From Candidatus Moraniibacteriota bacterium (GTDB taxonomy: Bacteria; Patescibacteriota; Minisyncoccia; Moranbacterales; UBA1568), in contig JAHFOM010000037.1 in assembly GCA_023261685.1 (NCBI GenBank), forward strand, positions 1 through 8,660: a stretch of 8,660 nucleotides of DNA, written 5' to 3'. The position numbers and the translations under genes were made by a program. Positions 1 to 6,633 of this stretch are shown one piece after another; position 1 is the stretch's first letter; every line of letters begins with the position of its first letter. The notes beneath the pieces are model-generated. The model saw only the letters and a list, made by a program, of their open reading frames with translations. It was not told where the DNA came from and made no database searches.

Positions 1-1
1 G

Positions 2-412
2 CCGACTCCTTTCGCAGAGGATTTTTTTCAGGAGGTCGCTGTCCGCACGCTCGAGGAATGTGACTTTTCTTTTTTACGGGGAAAGGAAGTCAGGCTGAAT
101 GTCGTTTCGGTTTCTTCGGAGAAGATGCGCGAATTGAATCGGACGTATCGTGACAAAGATGCGGCGACGGACATCCTTTCTTTTGCGGAGTATGAAGATC
201 AGGAAGCATTGGCTGAAGCGAGAGAAAGGGATATATTTCTAGGAGAGCTGTTCTTCTCCTCGGCATTCATTATGGATGCGGCCAAAGAAGACGGCGTGAC
301 GTTTGAACGCGAAATGGTGTATATTTTTTCTCACGGAGTATTGCATCTGGTGGGATTCGATCATGAGGAAGCGATGTTTGCCATCCAGGAAAGAGTGACT
401 GATTTTCTGTGA
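2..412 (+). CDS. ybeY: YbeY endoribonuclease (rRNA maturation factor), 5' end cut by window edge
   Basis: This is a zinc-dependent single-strand endoribonuclease that acts in 16S rRNA 3'-end maturation and ribosome quality control in the cytoplasm. The reading frame is open from position 2, with no in-frame start codon before the ATG at 125. That ATG lies inside the conserved core (the LNRTYRDKDAATDILSF stretch follows it), so it is not the true start; the real one lies left of the window. About 136 residues are visible against a usual 140-160, so little is missing. The family's zinc signature H-x3-H-x5-H is intact in the stretch HGVLHLVGFDHE, with the histidine codons at 332, 344 and 362. 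The conserved LGDI-like segment reads LGEL here. The gene ends in TGA 28 bp before dgkA, which suggests co-transcription; ybeY-dgkA adjacency is also known in Firmicutes. Confidence 0.95.
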   Translation, partial: PTPFAEDFFQEVAVRTLEECDFSFLRGKEVRLNVVSVSSEKMRELNRTYRDKDAATDILSFAEYEDQEALAEARERDIFLGELFFSSAFIMDAAKEDGVTFEREMVYIFSHGVLHLVGFDHEEAMFAIQERVTDFL

Positions 413-440
413 TACTGGAAATTATTAACGACATAATCCT

Positions 441-803
441 ATGCACCGATATCTCCGCAGTTTCATATACGCCTTGAGAGGCATCGGTTTTGCCCTGAAG
501 AGCGAAAAAAATTTCCGGTTCGAAATCGTGACTGCTGTCGTAGCGGTTATTGCCGGGCTTCTTTTGCCACTTTCTGCGCTGGAACGTTCTCTCATCTTTC
601 TGTCTATTGCCTTGGTGCTGGTGCTTGAGCTTGTCAATACGGCCTTTGAGCGGGTAATGGATATTTTGAAGCCGCGTATTCATCCGTACGCTCGCGTCAT
701 CAAGGATATGATGGCCGGAGCGGTGTTGCTCACCACGCTGACGGCTATCGCTATCGGCATCACTATTTTTTTGCCCCATATTTTGATCGTGTTCGGTTTT
801 TAG
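441..803 (+). CDS. dgkA: Diacylglycerol/undecaprenol kinase family membrane protein
   Basis: This is a small integral membrane lipid kinase of the prokaryotic DagK family, 120 residues, normal for the family. Members phosphorylate diacylglycerol (E. coli DgkA) or undecaprenol (the Gram-positive enzymes). The sequence does not settle the substrate, though recycling of the undecaprenyl carrier is plausible next to division genes. The N-terminal amphipathic part carries SFIYALRGI and a basic SEKNFRFE segment (about 7-28). Three hydrophobic helices follow, at about 29-46, 50-68 and 93-115. The family active-site blocks are present: ELVNTAFE (63-70) and KDMMAGAV (88-95), with the catalytic and metal-binding Glu and Asp residues. 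No Shine-Dalgarno sequence precedes the ATG. The 28-bp gap after ybeY and the lack of a promoter between them suggest one transcript. Confidence 0.93.
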   Translation: MHRYLRSFIYALRGIGFALKSEKNFRFEIVTAVVAVIAGLLLPLSALERSLIFLSIALVLVLELVNTAFERVMDILKPRIHPYARVIKDMMAGAVLLTTLTAIAIGITIFLPHILIVFGF

Positions 804-828
804 TATCTGTCTCCGATAATGCTTTTCT

Positions 829-856
829 TTGTGTTTTTAGTCTTTCAGGGTATACT
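829..856 (+). promoter_or_regulatory. Candidate sigma-70-type promoter for ftsA
   Basis: TATACT at 851-856 is a good -10 box. TTGTGT at 829-834 is a weak -35 box at a 16-bp spacing. Transcription would start near 863, leaving a leader of about 58 nt before the ftsA ATG. No terminator is visible between dgkA and this site, so read-through from dgkA is also possible. Confidence 0.5.
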
Positions 857-920
857 ATAGGGAACGAACTCTGCTTTTTTAAGAGAGCTCCTTGTTGAAT
901 TTTGATTTTTTTGTGTGCGT

Positions 921-2180
921 ATGTCGAAAGGACATTTGTATGTCGGCCTGGATATCGGTTCCGCTGAAATCCGCGCGGTCATCGCAGAGGAGATTTCCGT
1001 TGAAGAACCGCTTCGTGTCATCGGTGTCGGAGTGGCACCATCTTTGGGTATGCGCCGAGGCATCGTCGCGGACACGAACAATGTCGCGAAGGCCTGTAAT
1101 AGCGCTCTAGAGCAAGCTGAGCGGATGGCAGGTCATCCGGCAGAAAGTTTGGTCGCCAGCGTCAGCGGCACGGAAATTTTCTGTCAGAACGCTCTCGGAG
1201 TGATCGCTGTCGGACGCGCTGACGGAGAAGTCTCTGAGGATGATGTTGCCCGCGTGCTCGAGGAAGTGCAGGCGCGTCTCGCAATGCCACTTAATCGGGA
1301 AATCATTCACGTTATTCCCAAGGACTATCGGTTGGATGATCAGAAGAACATCAAGGATCCTATTGGTATGCGCGGCGTGCGTCTGGAAATGAACGCGCTG
1401 GTGATCAGTGGCAGTATGTCACATCTGAAAAACCTTTCCCGCAGTCTCGAGATTGCCGGTACGAGTGCTGAGAGCTTCGTAGTCGAGCCGCTGGCGTCTG
1501 CCGAGGCCGTTCTTTCTACCAGACAAAAGGAACTTGGTACGGCGCTCATCAATATCGGCGGGAGCACGACATCGCTGGCGGTCTTTGAAGATGGGGATCT
1601 CATCCATCTGGCTATCCTGCCGGTCGGCAGCAGTCACATCACCAACGACATTGCTATCGGCTTGCGTACATCGATCGATGTCGCCGAAGCCGTCAAGCTC
1701 CAGTTTGGTAGCGCGGTGCCCGATGAGGTCGGCAAGAAAGAGGAAATTGATCTGAGTATTTTTGACGCTCAGGAAGATGTGCTGGTATCGCAGCGACACG
1801 TTGCCGAAATTATCGAGGCGCGTTTTGAGGAGATTCTCTCTTTTGTCAATACGGAATTGAAAAATATTGGGCGCGAAGGATTGCTTCCTGGTGGTGTGGT
1901 CTTGACCGGTGGTGGAGCGCTTCTCCCGGGTGCTACCGAGCTGGCAAAAAAAATATTGCGCCTGCCGGTGCAGATAGGGTATCCGAAATCGCTCGGAGGT
2001 ATTCTGGATCAAGTGGATACGCCTCAATTCTCGACGGCTATCGGTCTCTTGCTTTTGGCTCAATCGAATCATTCGCATAAGAATGCTTTTTCTTCTAGCG
2101 GATTGCTCCGTATCTTCCCGGAAAGTATTCATGCTATACTGAAAAAAACAGAACGCTGGCTGAAACAGTTCTTGCCTTAG
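921..2180 (+). CDS. ftsA: Cell division protein FtsA
   Basis: FtsA is an actin-like ATPase that anchors FtsZ filaments to the membrane and recruits later division proteins. From the ATG at 921 the protein has 419 residues, normal for FtsA. The phosphate-1 loop is GLDIGSAEIRAV (9-20). The FtsA-specific 1C domain lies at roughly 85-165. Phosphate-2 is NIGGSTTSLAVF (211-222), followed by the typical THI/TNDIAIGLRTS segment (about 238-251). The adenosine loop is LTGGGALLPG (328-337). The last residues (about 402-419, ending ILKKTERWLKQFLP) form an amphipathic basic/aromatic helix of the kind that tethers FtsA to the membrane; a linker separates it from the core. A GTG at 915 would add two residues; the ATG is preferred. 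There is no clear Shine-Dalgarno sequence for either. Position 211 is Asn where E. coli FtsA has Asp. ftsZ follows after 210 bp. Confidence 0.94.
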   Translation: MSKGHLYVGLDIGSAEIRAVIAEEISVEEPLRVIGVGVAPSLGMRRGIVADTNNVAKACNSALEQAERMAGHPAESLVASVSGTEIFCQNALGVIAVGRADGEVSEDDVARVLEEVQARLAMPLNREIIHVIPKDYRLDDQKNIKDPIGMRGVRLEMNALVISGSMSHLKNLSRSLEIAGTSAESFVVEPLASAEAVLSTRQKELGTALINIGGSTTSLAVFEDGDLIHLAILPVGSSHITNDIAIGLRTSIDVAEAVKLQFGSAVPDEVGKKEEIDLSIFDAQEDVLVSQRHVAEIIEARFEEILSFVNTELKNIGREGLLPGGVVLTGGGALLPGATELAKKILRLPVQIGYPKSLGGILDQVDTPQFSTAIGLLLLAQSNHSHKNAFSSSGLLRIFPESIHAILKKTERWLKQFLP

Positions 2181-2227
2181 CGGTCCAGTTTCAAAAAACC
2201 AATACAGATATACAGTCTCTGACCCTT

Positions 2228-2257
2228 GCGGAAAATGGCTTTTTCCTGCTCTTTTTT
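2228..2257 (+). terminator. Possible weak intrinsic terminator after ftsA
   Basis: GGAAAA (2230-2235) can pair with TTTTCC (2241-2246) across a 5-nt loop. An outer GC/GC pair (2228-2229 with 2248-2249) closes around one bulged T, and a run of six T follows at 2252-2257. The stem is AT-rich, so termination may be partial. Confidence 0.4.
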
Positions 2258-2263
2258 GTTACC

Positions 2264-2290
2264 TTGACACGTTTTCTCGCGTTATGATAG
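2264..2290 (+). promoter_or_regulatory. Candidate ftsZ promoter
   Basis: A perfect TTGACA (2264-2269) is followed by TATGATAG (2283-2290). TATGAT as -10 gives a spacer of only 13 bp; GATAGA (2286-2291) as -10 gives a normal 16 bp. Either way the site lies about 100 bp before the ftsZ start and just after the possible ftsA terminator. ftsZ therefore seems able to be transcribed independently of ftsA, with a leader of roughly 90-95 nt. Confidence 0.55.
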
Positions 2291-2390
2291 AGTGAAACAT
2301 CAAGAAACTTTTTCTGAGAGCGGGGTTTCGGGATAATAATCTATGAGGGATCGGTCAATCATTTCATCAACCTTTTTAAAGGGGACATAT

Positions 2391-3629
2391 ATGGCGGAAA
2401 TCAAACCTGATATCGAGACGTTTGCGAAGATCAAGGTGGTTGGTGTGGGAGGTTCCGGTGGCAATGGTATCACCCGGATGATCGATGCCAAAATCAAAGG
2501 CGTTGAGTTTGTCGCTATCAATACTGATGCGCAAGCACTGCATAATTCCAAGGCTCAGGAAAAGATTCACATCGGAAAGAATTTGACGAAAGGACTCGGT
2601 GCCGGTATGAATCCGGAGATCGGGCGTCAAGCCGCTGAAGAGAATCGCGATGAAATCCAAGAGGTGTTGAAGGGTGCCGATATGGTATTCGTCACCTGCG
2701 GATTGGGTGGTGGGACCGGTTCCGGAGCTGCTCCGATTGTTGCCGAAACCGCCAAGGAGCTTGGCGCGCTGACCGTCGGTGTCGTCACCAAGCCATTCGC
2801 TTTCGAGGGTTCTCAGCGGCGCGCTATCGCCGAGGAAGCGTTGGAAAATCTTCGTGATCGCGTCGATACGCTGATTACTATCCCCAATGATAAACTGCTC
2901 TCCATCATCGATCGCAAGACGACACTCGTGAATGCTTTTCGGATTGTCGATGATGTGCTTCGTCAGGGTGTTCAGGGCATTTCCGATCTCATTACCAAGC
3001 CGGGTATCGTCAATGTCGACTTTGCCGATGTGCGCGCCATTATGGAAGACAGCGGCAGTGCCTTGATGGGCATCGGTATCGCCGCCGGAGACAACCGCGC
3101 GACCGAAGCCGCCAAGGCCGCTATCAATAGTCCTCTGCTTGAGCTGTCTATCGATGGTGCCAAAGGTGTCTTGTTTAATATCTCCGGTTCCAGTGATCTG
3201 ACGATGCTCGAGATCAACGAGGCTGCCGGCATCATTACCGAAAATATCGATCCGAACGCCAAGGTGATTTTTGGAGCAGTGACAGATGATCAGATCCGCA
3301 AGGGTGAAATTCAGATTACGGTGGTGGCGACTGGTTTCGATATAGCCCGAGTCAAAGAGCCTCCCGTCGGATTGATTACCAACCGGGTGCCGACACCAGT
3401 TGCTCGGCCGCGTTTCACTCCTCCTCATAATACGAGTGAAGAAGTTTTTTCAGAAGACGTGTTTGATGAGGCCATCAGTTTTCCCAGTCGCGCTATCGAA
3501 CAGCCGGTGATGATCATCGATGAAAAAATTCAGCCCCGCCCGGTAACTTCTCGTAATGAATCCAAGGAGCTGGTTGAGGAAGAAGATCTCGAAATTCCCG
3601 CTTTTATTCGTCGCAAAATGAAAAAGTAG
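2391..3629 (+). CDS. ftsZ: Cell division protein FtsZ
   Basis: FtsZ is the tubulin-like GTPase that polymerises into the division ring. The start at 2391 gives 412 residues beginning MAEIKPDIETF. An AAAGGGG ribosome-binding sequence sits 6 nt upstream, one of the few strong ones in the window. An in-frame ATG at 2343 would add 16 unconserved residues. The N-terminal nucleotide-binding fold starts with VVGVGGSGGN (16-25), and the tubulin signature GGGTGSG is at 106-112. The T7 loop NVDFADVRAIM is at 208-218 and contains the acidic catalytic residues. A variable linker covers about 330-398. The protein ends in a conserved C-terminal peptide, LEIPAFIRRKMKK, the docking site for FtsA and other partners. 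The gene has its own candidate promoter upstream and a strong terminator 16 bp after the stop, so it is probably a single-gene unit. Confidence 0.97.
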   Translation: MAEIKPDIETFAKIKVVGVGGSGGNGITRMIDAKIKGVEFVAINTDAQALHNSKAQEKIHIGKNLTKGLGAGMNPEIGRQAAEENRDEIQEVLKGADMVFVTCGLGGGTGSGAAPIVAETAKELGALTVGVVTKPFAFEGSQRRAIAEEALENLRDRVDTLITIPNDKLLSIIDRKTTLVNAFRIVDDVLRQGVQGISDLITKPGIVNVDFADVRAIMEDSGSALMGIGIAAGDNRATEAAKAAINSPLLELSIDGAKGVLFNISGSSDLTMLEINEAAGIITENIDPNAKVIFGAVTDDQIRKGEIQITVVATGFDIARVKEPPVGLITNRVPTPVARPRFTPPHNTSEEVFSEDVFDEAISFPSRAIEQPVMIIDEKIQPRPVTSRNESKELVEEEDLEIPAFIRRKMKK

Positions 3630-3645
3630 CGATGCTTGGAATGTG

Positions 3646-3679
3646 CCGCCCTGTGACAAGTTCAGGGCGGTTTTCTTTT
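3646..3679 (+). terminator. Rho-independent terminator of ftsZ
   Basis: CCGCCCTG (3646-3653) and CAGGGCGG (3663-3670) form a perfect 8-bp GC-rich stem with a 9-nt loop. It is followed directly by TTTTCTTTT. Confidence 0.9.
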
Positions 3680-3704
3680 GCGAAAAACCAGAGCGGTGTA
3701 TACT
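3676..3704 (+). promoter_or_regulatory. Candidate promoter of the nrdR-comEC operon
   Basis: TATACT at 3699-3704 is a good -10 box. The -35 is less clear: TTTTGC (3676-3681) at 17 bp or TTGCGA (3678-3683) at 15 bp. Both overlap or abut the T-run of the ftsZ terminator. The predicted start near 3711 leaves a leader of about 95 nt, filled largely by two tandem-repeat arrays. Confidence 0.5.
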
Positions 3705-3714
3705 GTCAGTATGA

Positions 3715-3749
3715 GATGCAAGATGCATGATGAATGATGCATGATGAAG
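3715..3749 (+). repeat. Five tandem 7-bp repeats (GATGCAT-like) in the nrdR leader
   Basis: Five head-to-tail heptamers can be read without gaps: GATGCAA, GATGCAT, GATGAAT, GATGCAT, GATGAAG (starts 3715, 3722, 3729, 3736, 3743). Units 2-3 and 4-5 also make a 14-bp period. The array begins a few bases after the predicted transcription start. The ATG triplets it contains are out of frame with nrdR or are followed quickly by stops, apart from one frame that runs antiparallel to no known protein, so coding use is unlikely. Confidence 0.8.
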
Positions 3750-3772
3750 AAATTTTTTATCTTGTATTTCGC

Positions 3773-3800
3773 TTATCCTTTATCCCTTATCCATTATCTT
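3773..3800 (+). repeat. Four tandem 7-bp repeats (TTATCCN) directly before nrdR
   Basis: Four head-to-tail units read TTATCCT, TTATCCC, TTATCCA, TTATCTT (starts 3773, 3780, 3787, 3794). They form a pyrimidine-rich tract ending 4 nt before the nrdR ATG. The tract takes the place where a Shine-Dalgarno sequence would be. The unit differs from that of the upstream array but has the same 7-bp period. Confidence 0.8.
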
Positions 3801-3804
3801 CCGT

Positions 3805-4251
3805 ATGCGTTGCCCATTTTGTAATTATGAGGACACTAAGGTGGTCGACTCGCGCGAGACGCAGGAGGGTCGGGTTATCCGCCGGCGCCGCGAATGCGGG
3901 AAGTGTCAGGCGCGTTTCAGCACCTATGAGGAGGTGGAGATTTTCCGTCTGTTAATCGTGAAAAAAGATGGACGCAAGGAAGAATATGATCGGAGTAAGA
4001 TAGAGAAAGGTCTCCGGCGAGCCTTTGAAAAACGACCGGGAGCGGAAGAAAAAATCGAGAGGATACTCGGAGAAATAGAATATGCTTTGCACGAGAAGCA
4101 TCTGAACGAGATACTCAGTCGCGAGATCGGCAGTCTCATTATGGAGAAACTCAAAGAGGCCGACGAGGTAGCGTATATCCGTTTTGCCAGCGTCTATAAA
4201 TCTTTCGGCAGCGCCAAGAGTTTCAGAAAGGCTCTGGAGAGACTCGGGTGA
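3805..4251 (+). CDS. nrdR: Transcriptional repressor NrdR
   Basis: NrdR senses ATP/dATP and represses ribonucleotide reductase genes by binding paired NrdR boxes. At 148 residues it has the usual length. The N-terminal zinc ribbon uses C3, C6, C31 and C34 (RCPFC and ECGKC). Between and after these lie the conserved VVDSRET, IRRRREC and RFSTYEEVE blocks. The ATP-cone domain covers about 46-136, starting at LLIVKKDGRKEEYDRSKI and ending in the typical VAYIRFASVYKSF segment. The ATG at 3805 is fixed by the conserved MRCPFC start. No Shine-Dalgarno sequence precedes it; the upstream bases are the TTATCCN repeats. The stop overlaps the GTG start of comEC, so the two are probably translationally coupled. 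No ribonucleotide reductase gene or obvious NrdR box is in the window, so its targets lie elsewhere. Confidence 0.96.
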   Translation: MRCPFCNYEDTKVVDSRETQEGRVIRRRRECGKCQARFSTYEEVEIFRLLIVKKDGRKEEYDRSKIEKGLRRAFEKRPGAEEKIERILGEIEYALHEKHLNEILSREIGSLIMEKLKEADEVAYIRFASVYKSFGSAKSFRKALERLG

Positions 4252-5738
4252 GTATGCGTATGCAGAAGGATCAGATTTTTCTTACTGCTTGTCTCGGATA
4301 TCTTGTAGGAGTCTTCGCGGGCTCTTTTTTTGTTGCGCTTTGGTGGATCGCGCCTCTTCTTTTTGCTGTCTTGGTCGCGCTCTGTTTCGTGTTCCCGCGC
4401 AAAAATACTTTTTTCTCGGTATTTTTTCTCGCCTTGTTTTTGCTTGGAATACTTTCTGCGGAAAACGCTTTGAATCGGTTTCGTGAAGAAAATATGCATG
4501 CCGGAGAAGTGTCTGGCACCGCGCGCGTCGTCAATGATCCGGAAGAGAGGGATGCGTATCGCCGTGTGCTCATCCGGATGGAATCGTGCGATTATGAACC
4601 GTGTCCGCAGGAAAAAATCCTCTGGCAAGCACCACGGATAGGAACAATCGTTTCCGGAGCACGCGTCGTTTTTTCTTGCGCTCTTGAAATACCAGAGAAC
4701 TTTGATGCAAGATTTGATTATCGGATGTTTCTCGCCAAGGACGACATCGGATATATCTGTCAGAGAGCGACGCATACGGAAGTGCTCGCCGAGGATGGGC
4801 GCGCGCGTCTGACGAGGATGTTTTTCATACCGAAGCGGATATTGGAAAGCGCGCTTGCGGGCAGCCTGCCTCAACCAGAAGCCGGACTGGCGGAGGGTCT
4901 GCTTCTCGGAGGCGATAATCGTCTGCCGGAAACACTGAAACAAGCATTCATCAAAACCGGGCTTTCGCATATCGTTGCGATTTCCGGATACAATATCGCT
5001 CTTATCGCGCAGGCATTCGTCATACTTAGTATCGGGATAGGGCTGTGGCGCAGGCAAGCCCTCTGGTTCGCTGCGGCTGCTATCATACTGTTTATCCTTC
5101 TGGTCGGCGCTCCAGCATCAGCCATCCGGGCCGGCATTATGGCACTGACGGTTTTTATGGCGCTTTTTTTCGGACGCCTTTCACAGTCCGTCAATATGCT
5201 GATGGCAGCAGCCGTACTGATGCTTTTTTTCCAGCCGCTTCTCCTGCGCTATGACGCTGGTTTCCAACTTTCATTTCTTGCGACACTCGCCATCGTCCTC
5301 GCTTTTCCGATAATTAGCCATTTCATTCACGGTACATTCTTTGGGAAAAGCTTTTTGGAGATAACCCTTCTTACGTTTTCGGTTGAATTGTTTATCGTTC
5401 CGCTTCTTCTCTATCAGTTTCAGATTTTCTCACCGTTTGCCCTTCTGGCGAATGCTGTGCTGTTGCCGCTTGTTCCGTATGCAATGGCAGGAGCATTCAT
5501 TTCAGGGGTTACTTTCTTCATACTTCCGGGGCTGCACCTATTGCCGTCAGTTTTCGCGTATGTTTGTCTGCGTGGCATCACGTCTGTCGTGGAGTGGATC
5601 AGTACATGGCCGGGTGCGTCTGTCGAGCTGACAATCGGTGCACCAATGATGCTCTTCTGGTATGGTATGCTCTTCTTTGTTATTGTGCGAGTGAAACACT
5701 CTATGCGGAAAAAATATGTCCGAGCGGAAAATATATAG
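4248..5738 (+). CDS. comEC: ComEC/Rec2 membrane channel subunit (lacks the C-terminal hydrolase domain)
   Basis: ComEC forms the inner-membrane channel through which single-stranded DNA enters during natural transformation. This protein has 496 residues against about 700-800 for full-length ComEC, because the metallo-beta-lactamase domain is in the next gene. Two or three N-terminal membrane helices (about 10-70) are followed by a soluble OB-like region (about 80-180). That region has cysteines at 114, 119, 144 and 171; a disulfide in this loop is known for B. subtilis ComEC. The Competence domain fills about 205-485. It has the hallmark stretch GLAEGLLLGG then HIVAISGYNIALI (213-253), APASAIRAG (288-296) and DAGFQLSFLAT (336-346) among many helices. 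The GTG start overlaps the nrdR TGA; ATG codons at 4254 or 4260 are alternatives. A GGAG lies 8 nt before the GTG. It overlaps the hydrolase gene by 23 nt. Confidence 0.9.
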   Translation: MSMRMQKDQIFLTACLGYLVGVFAGSFFVALWWIAPLLFAVLVALCFVFPRKNTFFSVFFLALFLLGILSAENALNRFREENMHAGEVSGTARVVNDPEERDAYRRVLIRMESCDYEPCPQEKILWQAPRIGTIVSGARVVFSCALEIPENFDARFDYRMFLAKDDIGYICQRATHTEVLAEDGRARLTRMFFIPKRILESALAGSLPQPEAGLAEGLLLGGDNRLPETLKQAFIKTGLSHIVAISGYNIALIAQAFVILSIGIGLWRRQALWFAAAAIILFILLVGAPASAIRAGIMALTVFMALFFGRLSQSVNMLMAAAVLMLFFQPLLLRYDAGFQLSFLATLAIVLAFPIISHFIHGTFFGKSFLEITLLTFSVELFIVPLLLYQFQIFSPFALLANAVLLPLVPYAMAGAFISGVTFFILPGLHLLPSVFAYVCLRGITSVVEWISTWPGASVELTIGAPMMLFWYGMLFFVIVRVKHSMRKKYVRAENI

Positions 5739-6561
5739 CAGTCTCTTCGCCGGGTTCGTTTTCGTGATATCGTTCGCGGGGCTTCTCTTTTGGTGGCAGG
5801 CGTATCAGGAAACGACGACCGTGACGTTTCTCACTGTCGGTGAGGGCGATGCCATCCTTATCGCGCAGGGATCCAATCAAGTGCTTATTGATGGCGGACG
5901 GAGCGGCAAGGACCTGCTCGCGCGTCTCGGACGACAGATGCCTTTCTGGGATCGAACGGTAGAAACCGTCATCGCCACTCATCCTGACGCGGATCATATC
6001 GGCGGCTTTTCGATGCTTCTCGAGTCATATAAGGTGTCTCTTTTTTTGTACACCGGAGCGGAAAGCGACACTGAGACGTTTGCGTTGCTCGAACAGTCTC
6101 TCGCGAAACACCATACTGAGAGAGCCAAGATATTTCGCGGCGGACGAATTCAATTTCCGTATGGAGGGGAGCTCGCTATCGAATATCCAGTGACAGCGTT
6201 GTCTCGGGAAATGAAAGAAACGAACGCCGGCAGCATTGTCGCGCGCTTCACGTTCGGTGAAACCGAAATCTTATTCACGGGGGATTTACCGAATGAAGAA
6301 CAAGTCCTTCCTGATATATTACCGGTGGATGTGTTGAAGGTGGCGCATCACGGTTCTAAATATTCCACCAGTGCCATTTTTCTCGATCGTTTGCAGCCGA
6401 AAGAATCTGTCATTTCCGTCGGTAAGAATAGCTATGGGCATCCCAGTCCTGATGTTTTGGGGCGCTTAGGAGAGCGTGGCATTCGTATCTGGCGGACGGA
6501 CACGGATGGGGATGTAGTGTATCGATGTACTCGTGAGAGGACAGGGTGTTTCCATCAATGA
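5716..6561 (+). CDS. ComEC-type metallo-beta-lactamase domain as a separate membrane-anchored protein
   Basis: This 281-residue protein corresponds to the C-terminal hydrolase domain of ComEC, thought to degrade the non-transported DNA strand outside the membrane. A short basic start (MSERKIYSS) and one hydrophobic helix (about 9-28) predict an N-in anchor with the catalytic domain outside, as in full-length ComEC. The domain begins VTFLTVGEGDAILI, matching the usual LDVGQGDA motif with T and E substitutions. Metal ligands are intact: THPDADH (H89, D91, D93, H94), FTGDL (D190) and VAHHGSKYSTS (H211, H212). The ComEC-specific ending SVGKNSYGHP and RTDTDG (about 234-265) is also present. The gene overlaps comEC by 23 nt in a different frame and has no Shine-Dalgarno sequence, so it probably depends on re-initiation. 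Its frame is closed at 5692, just upstream. Confidence 0.9.
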   Translation: MSERKIYSSLFAGFVFVISFAGLLFWWQAYQETTTVTFLTVGEGDAILIAQGSNQVLIDGGRSGKDLLARLGRQMPFWDRTVETVIATHPDADHIGGFSMLLESYKVSLFLYTGAESDTETFALLEQSLAKHHTERAKIFRGGRIQFPYGGELAIEYPVTALSREMKETNAGSIVARFTFGETEILFTGDLPNEEQVLPDILPVDVLKVAHHGSKYSTSAIFLDRLQPKESVISVGKNSYGHPSPDVLGRLGERGIRIWRTDTDGDVVYRCTRERTGCFHQ

Positions 6562-6604
6562 CGGCTGAACTATTACATACAAAAATGGAGTGTAAGAGCC
6601 AAAC

Positions 6605-6633
6605 TTGTCAGAGGAGCTGCTTTGTGTTATACT
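6605..6633 (+). promoter_or_regulatory. Promoter of ndk
   Basis: TTGTCA (6605-6610), a 17-bp spacer and TATACT (6628-6633) make the most canonical promoter in the window. It lies 49 bp before the ndk ATG, within the 121-bp gap after the ComEC hydrolase gene. I see no terminator in that gap. Confidence 0.75.

Noticed and set aside
1419..2132. 237-residue minus-strand open frame opposite ftsA
   Set aside because: Same reasoning: a shadow of ftsA with low-complexity, unrecognisable protein sequence.
2133..2140. TGCTATACT, an extended -10-like sequence inside the end of ftsA
   Set aside because: It encodes conserved C-terminal helix residues, lacks a -35 partner, and a possible terminator follows before ftsZ.
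2343..2390. Upstream ATG for ftsZ
   Set aside because: It adds 16 residues not typical of FtsZ and has no good ribosome-binding site, while the ATG at 2391 has AAAGGGG at 6 nt.
2376..3428. 350-residue minus-strand open frame opposite ftsZ
   Set aside because: It mirrors the codon bias of ftsZ, has no recognisable domain, no ribosome-binding site, and lies wholly inside a strongly conserved gene.
3734..3955. 73-residue plus-strand frame starting in the nrdR leader
   Set aside because: It begins inside the heptamer repeats and runs out of frame through the nrdR zinc ribbon; its Arg-rich sequence is a frame-shifted reading of nrdR.
4194..5057. 287-residue minus-strand open frame opposite nrdR/comEC
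   Set aside because: It lies opposite two well-supported genes, with no domain or initiation signal of its own.
5692..5738. Programmed frameshift joining comEC to the hydrolase
   Set aside because: The hydrolase has its own ATG, basic start and membrane helix, and I see no convincing slippery site in the correct direction. Re-initiation explains the overlap more simply.
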